NCBI GenBank assembly: GCA_002437285.1 | Contig: DJOV01000075.1 | Coordinates: 37,578 to 58,462, forward strand | Origin: Prevotella sp. UBA6429 | GTDB lineage: Bacteria; Bacteroidota; Bacteroidia; Bacteroidales; Bacteroidaceae | Reading direction: 5' to 3' | Length of the DNA: 20,885 bases | In this document: positions 15,364-20,885 of the stretch, in pieces | How the letters are laid out: every line of letters starts with the position of its first letter | Position numbering within the stretch: the stretch's first letter is position 1 | Notes under the pieces: generated by a model | Databases searched by the model: none | Seen by the model: the letters and a program-made list of their open reading frames with translations, nothing else | Told to the model about the DNA's origin: nothing | Translations under genes and position numbers: made by a program

Positions 15364-16875
15364 TTAATAGCCAGGGTTCTGGACAATCTTCTTGTTGACA
15401 TCGGTCTCGTGCTTCGGGATTGGCCAAGTCATCTTGTTGGCGTTGGCGGGAAGCGTGAAGTCGGTCGTGGTGGCACCCGGCAGCAGGCAGATGCTGCGGT
15501 CCTGCGGCGTGCCGCGCTTGATGCCCTCGTGCCAGCGCTTCAGGTCGAAGAGGCGTGAGCCTTGGCCCACCATCTCGCGCTCGCGCTCGTTCTTCACTTC
15601 GTTCATCAGAGCGTTCTGTGAGGGGAAGGCAGTCTCGGTGTAACCCTCGATACGCTTGCCCTTCAGCTCGTTGAGATACTTGGCACCGTTGGTCAGGTCA
15701 CCAGCCTGTGCATAAGCCTCGGCAGCGATGAGATACATCTCCGAGATGGTGAACACCTTCGGCTCCACGGCGAAGCGGGCATACTCGTAGCCCTGCAGCT
15801 TGTTGTAGAGCGCTCCGTGGTCGGCATACTTGTTGAAGCAGTAGACCGTAGCGGTGGCACCCGTGTTGGTGGTGATGGTATTCTGGTTGAAGAACACGCT
15901 CTTGCGGATGTCGTTGTCAGAATAGAGGTCCATCAGCGTCTGCGTGGGCACGTAGTCGGGCACAGCGCCGTCAGAGTAAGGCTGGTAGCGGATACCCGTC
16001 TGTGCAGGCAGCTCGTCCTTTGTGGGGACCGCCAGCTGCAGGATGGTCTCGTTGCCACCGTCGTTGTGCCAGAGATCCTCGAGCTCGTCGGCATCCTCGG
16101 CCAGCGTGTAGCGACCGCTGTTGATGAGCTGTGTGGCGTACTGGGCAGCCTTGTCGTAGTCGTGTGTGTAGAGAGCCATGCGGGCGCGCAGTGCGGTGAT
16201 GGCATCCTGTGTGTAGTAGCCGTAGCTGGCCTCACCCTGTGTGGTGATGTAGACAGCAGCCGAGTCGAGGTCGTCAGACACCTGCTTCATGGTCTCCTTC
16301 ATCGTGGCGCGTGCGGGATAGGTGCTGGCGTTGGATGAGGGCGCGTAGTCGAGGCGGTAAGACACACCGCTGTTGGCGGCATCGGCTGTCTCGGGCTCAT
16401 AGTCGGCGCAGAAGTACTCTGCGAGCATGAAGATGCTGTAGGCGCGTGTGTAGTAAGCGTCGCCGACGGCGGTCTTCACGGTTGCGAGGTTATCGGCTGT
16501 GTATGTGCTCTTGGGCACAAACTTCTTCCATCCGTCAAGGATGTAGTTGGCGCGGCTCATGATGGCCTGGTAGTTGGCATAGACGGTCTCGAAGTAACCC
16601 GTGCTTGACGTGAACGTGTAACGGTACATGTCGCCCAGGCTGTTGGAGAAGCCCGTCACGGCGTCGAAGCCGTCGCACTGGATCTCGGGGGCATTGTAGA
16701 AGTTGCCCTCTATGCTGCTGCGGAGGCCCGAGTAGAGGCCCACGCGGGCGTTGGCAAAGTCGGTGGGCGTGGAGATGCCCTCGGTGTCAGGCAGTGCGTT
16801 GTAGGGCTCCTTGTCCATGTCGCACGACGCCAGCAGGCCGGCAGCCAAAGCCAACATCAAATATGTTTTCTTCAT
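15364..16875 (-). CDS. SusD/RagB family nutrient-binding lipoprotein
   Basis: A 503-residue SusD-like lipoprotein, the surface lid of a TonB-dependent SusC transporter. The signal peptide ends in lipobox LASC with lipidated C18, followed by DMDKEP. The N-terminal block (NALPDTEGISTPTDFANARVG), the TPR-type helices (YYTRAYSIFMLAEYF, DDLDSAAVY, AITALRARMALYTHDYDKAAQYA) and the C-terminal family signature (ISEMYLIAAEAYAQAGD, LNELKGKRIEG, NEREREMVGQGSRLFDLKRW) are all present. Length is normal. It starts 20 bases behind susC and is part of the same transcript. The SusD fold does not reveal whether the substrate is a glycan or a peptide. Confidence 0.95.
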   Translation of the reverse strand: MKKTYLMLALAAGLLASCDMDKEPYNALPDTEGISTPTDFANARVGLYSGLRSSIEGNFYNAPEIQCDGFDAVTGFSNSLGDMYRYTFTSSTGYFETVYANYQAIMSRANYILDGWKKFVPKSTYTADNLATVKTAVGDAYYTRAYSIFMLAEYFCADYEPETADAANSGVSYRLDYAPSSNASTYPARATMKETMKQVSDDLDSAAVYITTQGEASYGYYTQDAITALRARMALYTHDYDKAAQYATQLINSGRYTLAEDADELEDLWHNDGGNETILQLAVPTKDELPAQTGIRYQPYSDGAVPDYVPTQTLMDLYSDNDIRKSVFFNQNTITTNTGATATVYCFNKYADHGALYNKLQGYEYARFAVEPKVFTISEMYLIAAEAYAQAGDLTNGAKYLNELKGKRIEGYTETAFPSQNALMNEVKNEREREMVGQGSRLFDLKRWHEGIKRGTPQDRSICLLPGATTTDFTLPANANKMTWPIPKHETDVNKKIVQNPGY

Positions 16876-16895
16876 GATGGTTTGCTTTAAAGTGA

Positions 16896-19880
16896 TTAGA
16901 ATGTGAGTTCAGCGCCAAATGAAATCTGGAGCGTGTTGGGGTAGTTGCCGAGCGTGTAGTCGCTGTCGACCTCAGGATCGTAGCCCTTGTAACCGGTGAA
17001 GGTCAGCAGGTTGCGGCCCACGAAGAAGACCTTGGCACCCTTGAGGAAGTGCGTGGCGTCCATCCACTTCTTGGGGAAGCTGTAAGACAGCTGCAGGTAC
17101 TTCAGGCGAACGAACGAAGCATTCTCGAGCAAGCGGGTGTCGCCGTATTGGTAGGTGGCGTCGGCTGCAGCGATGTCGGTCACGTCACCGGGCTTCTGCC
17201 ACATGTGGAACATGGATGTGCTCTGGTTGAGCTGTGTAGCGAAGGTCGGGTTCTCTGAGAACCAGCGCTCGTTGTTGTACATGTAACGGCCGAACATGCC
17301 CGTGAACTGCACGTCGAGCTCGAAGCCCTTCCATGTCAAGGTAGAGAGCAGACCGCCAGACCAGGGAGCGATGTAGCTCTTGCGGGTCATCACGTTGTAG
17401 CTGTCGTCGGGCTGCTGCTTGGTCTCGTTGCCGTTGCCGTCAATCCAGACGTTCTGTCCGTCGCGGGGGTCAACGTGGCTCCAGATGGGGCCGTAGAAGT
17501 CACCGTAGGCATGGCCCACCTCCAGGCGGAGACCGTTGGCCTCGTACGAGTCGACACCGTTGAGCAGTTTGGTGATACGGTTCTTGTTGTAGTTGCCGTT
17601 CACCTTCACGTTCCAGAACCAGTCCTTGTTCTTGATGACATCCACGCCGACGGTGAAGTCGAAGCCGCGGTTGTACATCTCGGCGATGTTGCCCCAGCCG
17701 GACGAGAAGCCAGTGGTGTAAGAGTAGGGCACCTGCATGAGCATGTTCGAAGTGGTCTTGTCGTAGTATTCGAAGTCGAAGGTCACACGGTCAACGAGCT
17801 TGCCGGTGAGGGCGAGGTTGAAGGTCTTCACGGTCTCCCATGTGAGGTCAGGGTTGGAGGCGTTCTTGATGGCCGTGCCGCTCTGTCCGTTGTAGAGAGG
17901 ACCTGAGCCCACGAGACCGAGGGCCATGTAGGGACTGATGCCCGAGTTGCCGGTCGAACCGTAGCTGATCTTGAACTGCAGGTCGTTGAGCCAGCTGCGT
18001 GTGCTCTTCATGAAGTCTTCCTTGGTGACATTCCACATGGCGGCTGCGGCACCGAAGGTAGCCCAGCGGTTGTTCTCGCCGAAGAGCGAGCTGCCGTCGC
18101 GGCGGAGCGAGAGGTCGACGAAGTACTTGTCGGCGAATGAGTAGTTGAGCATGCCGAACCAAGAGTTGCGCACCTCCTCAGAGATGGAGTGTGAAGGAAC
18201 GGTAGCTGTGGCGCCGGCCGACATGAGGAACAGGCGGTTGTCGGTCAGACCGTCAACCGAGGCGCTGAACGACTGCGTCTTGCTGGTCATCGACTCCTGG
18301 CCGAGCAGGACGGTGAAGTCGTGCTTGCGGGCGATGTTGAACTTATACTCGGCGGTGTTGGTCACCGTCCAGCGGTAGAAGCGCGAGAACGTCTCCGAGG
18401 CAGAGCCCGTGGGGTTCACGTCGGGATCGTCGGTGATGGTCCACTTGTAAGAGCCGCGAAGGTCGTTGGCGTCGAGGCCGAGGGCCGAGCGCACGTTGAG
18501 ACCCTTGATGGGGTTGATATTGACAAACATGTTCTCGTTGAGGCGCACGCGATCCGAGTGGCGGGGCTGCCAAGACGAGATGTAGTAGGGGCTGTAGTAG
18601 CCCATCTGGTCGTAGAAGTTGAGCTTGTCGCCATAGCCCTCGAAGGTGCTGTTGGCGTAGTCGGTGGGGTCGAGGCCGAGGACCTCGCGTGTGGTCTGCG
18701 TGGGCAGGTAGGTGCGGGCGGCGAAGGTCTTGTTGTAGACGCTGTTGCCGTTGCTTCCCCACAGGGTCTCGCGATACTTGGTGAAGGCGAGGTTGGTGTT
18801 CGAACCGATCTTCAGCCAGGGGTTGATGTTCGACTCGATGTTGGCGCGCAGGGTCTCGCGGCGCATGTTGGAGTCGTCGATGACACCCTCAGACTTGTAG
18901 TGGCCGAACGAGATCAGGTAAGCCACGTTCTGGCTGCCGCCGCGCACGCTGGCGTCGATCTGGGCAGTGGGCTTGCTGTCGCCGAAGAGCTCTTTCTTCC
19001 AGTCGGTGCCGATGCCGTACTTCTTGTAGTAGGCGCGCTCAGCCTGGAAGTTGGCGCTGTTGGCCAGAGAGGGGTCCAGAACCTGCTGGAACTCCAGCCA
19101 CTGGTTGGCGTCCATCATGTCGGCCTTGTCGCCGGTGTAGTGTGAGATGCCATACTGTGCCGAGACGCTCACTGTGGGAGCCTCGCCAAACTTACCTTTC
19201 TTGGTGGTGAGGATGATGACACCGTTGGCGGCACGTGAACCGTAGATGGCTGTTGACGAAGCGTCCTTCAGGGTGGTGAAGCTCTCGATGTCGTTAGGAT
19301 TGAGCGAGAGGAAGGTCTGCTGTGAGATCTCAGAGCCGTCGAGGATGAACAGGGGCTCTGTGGAAGCGTTGATAGAGGTCACGCCACGGATACGCATGCT
19401 GGCAGTGGCCGAGGGCTCACCCGATGATGTGAACACCTGCAAGCCAGCGACCTGGCCCTGCATGGCGTCGGCGATGTTGGCGATGGGGCGGTTCTCGAGT
19501 GTCTTGCCCGAGATGGTCTCCACCGATCCGGCGATGGTGCCGAGCTTACGGGCTGTACCGTAGCCCGTCACGACAAACTCGCTCAGCGACTCGCTGGCGG
19601 GCTCGAGCGTGATCTTCATGTTGCGTCCGGCCTTTACGGTCTGCGGCGTCATGCCGATGTAGGAAATCTGCAGCTTGGCGCCGGCGGGAGTCTTCAGTGA
19701 GAAGTTACCGTCAGCGTCGGTGACAGTTCCCGTCTGCGTCCCCACTACCTTGACGGATGCGCCCACCACGGGCGAGCCGTCTTCGGAAGAGGTGACTGTG
19801 CCGGAAACCTGACTTTGCGCCAAGGCCATTCCTATGCTCAGGAACAGGCAGGCGATAAACGTCATGAGTCTTTTTTCCAT
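16896..19880 (-). CDS. SusC/RagA family TonB-dependent outer membrane transporter
   Basis: A 994-residue outer membrane transporter. Signal peptide 1-21 (cleavage after ALA). A CarboxypepD_reg-like domain spans about 25-95 (VSGTVTSSEDGSPVVGASV), followed by the TonB-box-like EFVVTGYG (101-108). The plug domain runs to about 230 (QGQVAGLQVF, MRIRGVTSI, FILDG, DASSTAIYGSRAANG), then the 22-strand barrel ends with ISFGAELTF, a C-terminal Phe as expected for outer membrane barrels. The frame continues open to 19991, but the signal peptide fixes the start at 19880. First gene of the operon with susD and a lipoprotein. A consensus promoter lies about 220 bases upstream. No anti-sigma signalling extension, sigma/anti-sigma pair or hybrid two-component gene is nearby. 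Confidence 0.95.
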   Translation of the reverse strand: MEKRLMTFIACLFLSIGMALAQSQVSGTVTSSEDGSPVVGASVKVVGTQTGTVTDADGNFSLKTPAGAKLQISYIGMTPQTVKAGRNMKITLEPASESLSEFVVTGYGTARKLGTIAGSVETISGKTLENRPIANIADAMQGQVAGLQVFTSSGEPSATASMRIRGVTSINASTEPLFILDGSEISQQTFLSLNPNDIESFTTLKDASSTAIYGSRAANGVIILTTKKGKFGEAPTVSVSAQYGISHYTGDKADMMDANQWLEFQQVLDPSLANSANFQAERAYYKKYGIGTDWKKELFGDSKPTAQIDASVRGGSQNVAYLISFGHYKSEGVIDDSNMRRETLRANIESNINPWLKIGSNTNLAFTKYRETLWGSNGNSVYNKTFAARTYLPTQTTREVLGLDPTDYANSTFEGYGDKLNFYDQMGYYSPYYISSWQPRHSDRVRLNENMFVNINPIKGLNVRSALGLDANDLRGSYKWTITDDPDVNPTGSASETFSRFYRWTVTNTAEYKFNIARKHDFTVLLGQESMTSKTQSFSASVDGLTDNRLFLMSAGATATVPSHSISEEVRNSWFGMLNYSFADKYFVDLSLRRDGSSLFGENNRWATFGAAAAMWNVTKEDFMKSTRSWLNDLQFKISYGSTGNSGISPYMALGLVGSGPLYNGQSGTAIKNASNPDLTWETVKTFNLALTGKLVDRVTFDFEYYDKTTSNMLMQVPYSYTTGFSSGWGNIAEMYNRGFDFTVGVDVIKNKDWFWNVKVNGNYNKNRITKLLNGVDSYEANGLRLEVGHAYGDFYGPIWSHVDPRDGQNVWIDGNGNETKQQPDDSYNVMTRKSYIAPWSGGLLSTLTWKGFELDVQFTGMFGRYMYNNERWFSENPTFATQLNQSTSMFHMWQKPGDVTDIAAADATYQYGDTRLLENASFVRLKYLQLSYSFPKKWMDATHFLKGAKVFFVGRNLLTFTGYKGYDPEVDSDYTLGNYPNTLQISFGAELTF

Positions 19881-19986
19881 AAAATCTCTCTTTTTAGTAA
19901 ATGAAAATATAATGTTTGTTGTCTTTTCCCTATAAAATCGCGGTGGCGGTGGCCCGCTCTTGGCGAATATCATTAACTTTAGCGTC

Positions 19987-20009
19987 TCCACCTCGCGCCG
20001 CGAGGTGGA
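19987..20009 (-). promoter_or_regulatory. GC-rich hairpin in the susC leader
   Basis: A perfect 10-bp stem (TCCACCTCGC/GCGAGGTGGA) with a 3-base loop, flanked by a further GCGT/ACGC pairing. It lies about 90-112 bases into the predicted susC leader. No T-run follows, so it is not a simple terminator. A regulatory role is inference. Confidence 0.5.
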
Positions 20010-20105
20010 AAACGCACTTGTTATACCTATATATTATATGCCTTGAGAGTGTTGTCTTGTCGCATCATGCTTTAGCACAATTTTAACAATCTTTTCAATT
20101 GGCTG

Positions 20106-20137
20106 CAAAATTAAGCATTATTTAGGTTTCTTCCAAA
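20106..20137 (-). promoter_or_regulatory. susCD operon promoter
   Basis: Minus strand: TTTG (20137-20134), 20 bases, TAATTTTG (20113-20106). Full consensus match. The predicted start near 20099 gives a 5' leader of about 220 bases before the susC ATG at 19880. Confidence 0.75.
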
Positions 20138-20309
20138 TATTTTTTCATTAAAAACGCATAAACACCAACATTTTATAACGATTAGCCTCATTTTGCGTGA
20201 TTTTGGTTACGAATATCAAGAAAATGGCGCTCGTTTTGAAAGCATTTGGCGGGCATGCGATGATTAAATGTTCCTTAACATCTGTTTTTTTATCAAGGCA
20301 AGCGCTCAC
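20138..20309. other. AT-rich intergenic stretch without a gene
   Basis: Between the susC promoter and the repeat cluster. Stop codons in all frames on the plus strand and no credible start or family resemblance on either strand. I see no RNA gene or further promoter here. Confidence 0.5.
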
Positions 20310-20428
20310 CGGATTGAGCGTGACGAGGCCGATGGTTTGGTTGTAAACTGAATTGGGCGTGACGAGCACCAATGGCTTGATTGTAAACCGAATTTGCCGT
20401 GACGAGCACCAATGGTTTAAACGTAAAC
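20310..20428 (+). repeat. three tandem direct repeats of 39-40 bp
   Basis: Copies at 20310-20348, 20349-20388 and 20389-20428. The conserved core is CGTGACGAG, then CCRATGG, then TTGTAAAC at the end. The first copy is one base shorter. The period is not a multiple of three, so it is not a coding repeat, and there are no unique spacers as in CRISPR. Confidence 0.85.
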
Positions 20429-20452
20429 CGCTCATACATGCTTTATGCCCGG

Positions 20453-20700
20453 CTCCTCCACTTGCCCGGCCTGAAAGGCCAAAAATACTTAGCCCAGGGC
20501 AAGCGAAGCGACACCCTGGGGTTAGTGCGTCTGATGTAATCACGCCCTGCAAGGGCAAAAGTATACATGTTCAGCCAATTAAACGACTACACTTTTGCCC
20601 CTATAGGGCATTGGCTCACGCTCACCTTCTTACCCAGGGTGTCGCTTCGCTTGCCCTGGGCTAAGTACTTTTGGCCTTTCAGGCCGTGCAAGTGGCGGAG
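20453..20700. repeat. 248-bp nested inverted-repeat element
   Basis: Outer arms 20453-20520 and 20633-20700 are inverted copies with three mismatches in 68 bases. Inside, 20534-20552 and 20591-20609 form a second inverted pair (19 bases, three mismatches). The arms consist of smaller palindromes: GGCCTGAAAGGCC, a CCCAGGG/CCCTGGG hairpin with a 14-base loop, and GCCCTGCAAGGGC (GCCCTATAGGGGC in the other arm). The layout is A-B-C-C'-B'-A'. No transposase gene or clear target-site duplication is seen. It resembles REP- or MITE-like intergenic repeats; this class is an inference. Confidence 0.85.
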
Positions 20701-20793
20701 TTTCGTACTGGCCGTGCAAGCGACAAAATCTATTGCCGGTAGCGCAAGTGACGAAGACGATCGCCAGTAGCGCAAGTGGGCAGTCCGAACGCA
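20682..20793 (+). repeat. four degenerate 28-bp tandem repeats
   Basis: Units at 20682-20709, 20710-20737, 20738-20765 and 20766-20793, each opening with a form of GGCCGTGCAAGTG or GGTAGCGCAAGTG. The first unit overlaps the outer 19 bases of the right arm of the 248-bp palindrome, so the array looks like a repetition of the end of that element. Confidence 0.7.
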
Positions 20794-20885
20794 ACTCACC
20801 CTTGCCTCCATTGTCGTTCTGAAATCCACCATAGTGGTACTAATAGCCGTCCTGGCACCCAGCTTTGAATAAAGCGGACAATGTA
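20794..20885. other. unassigned end of window
   Basis: No gene, promoter consensus or RNA structure that I can support. It contains only a short CCACCATAGTGG dyad. It may be the upstream region of a gene beyond the window. Confidence 0.4.

Noticed and set aside
18321..19145. Plus-strand frame of 274 codons inside susC
   Set aside because: Shadow of the SusC barrel; no start signal or domain.
19987..20009. Terminator for an unseen gene upstream of susC
   Set aside because: No T-run on either side and no gene ending nearby; it lies within the predicted susC leader.
20310..20428. CRISPR array
   Set aside because: Copies are adjacent without unique spacers and there are only three; no cas genes.
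20148..20558. Minus-strand frame of 136 codons over the repeats
   Set aside because: It runs through the 40-bp repeats in changing phases and into the palindrome; the period of 40 cannot encode a repeat protein, and codon use differs from the genes.
20353..20664. Plus-strand frame of 103 codons across the palindrome
   Set aside because: Open only because the palindromes lack stops; both strands give similar frames over the same repeat.

Overview
This window reads as chromosome of a member of the Bacteroidales, most likely Prevotella or a close relative, with GC in the mid-50s by eye. The clues are promoters of the Bacteroidetes type (TTTG, 19-21 bases, TAnnTTTG), near absence of Shine-Dalgarno sequences, a SusC/SusD pair with surface lipoproteins, an interpain-like C10 protease, and secreted proteins that end in type IX-secretion-like tails. 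The genus is an inference; the phylum-level call is firm.

Left part (1-5761), housekeeping: a small two-hydrophobic-segment protein on the minus strand; rnhB (RNase HII) followed by a WYL-domain regulator; recO on the minus strand; then tRNA-Glu(UUC), rpsT (S20) and gyrB on the plus strand. tRNA-Glu and rpsT share one strong promoter and one terminator. gyrB has its own promoter and ends at a long bidirectional hairpin.

Middle part (5762-9996): an exported protein that looks like the non-catalytic N-terminal modules of a GH78 alpha-L-rhamnosidase with no catalytic domain; it meets, across a perfect 14-bp bidirectional terminator, a minus-strand series DUF3109 - ung - gpmI. gpmI has a textbook promoter whose -33 half is covered by a 31-bp palindrome.

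Right part (10006-19880), secretion and uptake, all on the minus strand: an M6 metalloprotease and a C10 cysteine protease, then an operon susC - susD - Calx-beta-type lipoprotein. The C10 gene and the susCD operon have clear terminators, and M6 and susC have clear promoters. The two secreted proteases next to an orphan SusCD system without glycosidases suggest, as inference, a RagAB-like peptide harvest locus, or simple adjacency.

Far right (19881-20885): no credible gene. It holds the susC promoter and a leader of about 220 bases with a GC-rich hairpin, then three about 40-bp tandem repeats, a 248-bp nested palindrome with 68-bp arms made of smaller palindromes, and four degenerate 28-bp tandem repeats. 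This repeat cluster is the least explained part of the window.

Several open frames extend upstream of the true start. For gpmI, M6 and susC I moved starts inward because promoters, signal peptides or family N-termini require it.
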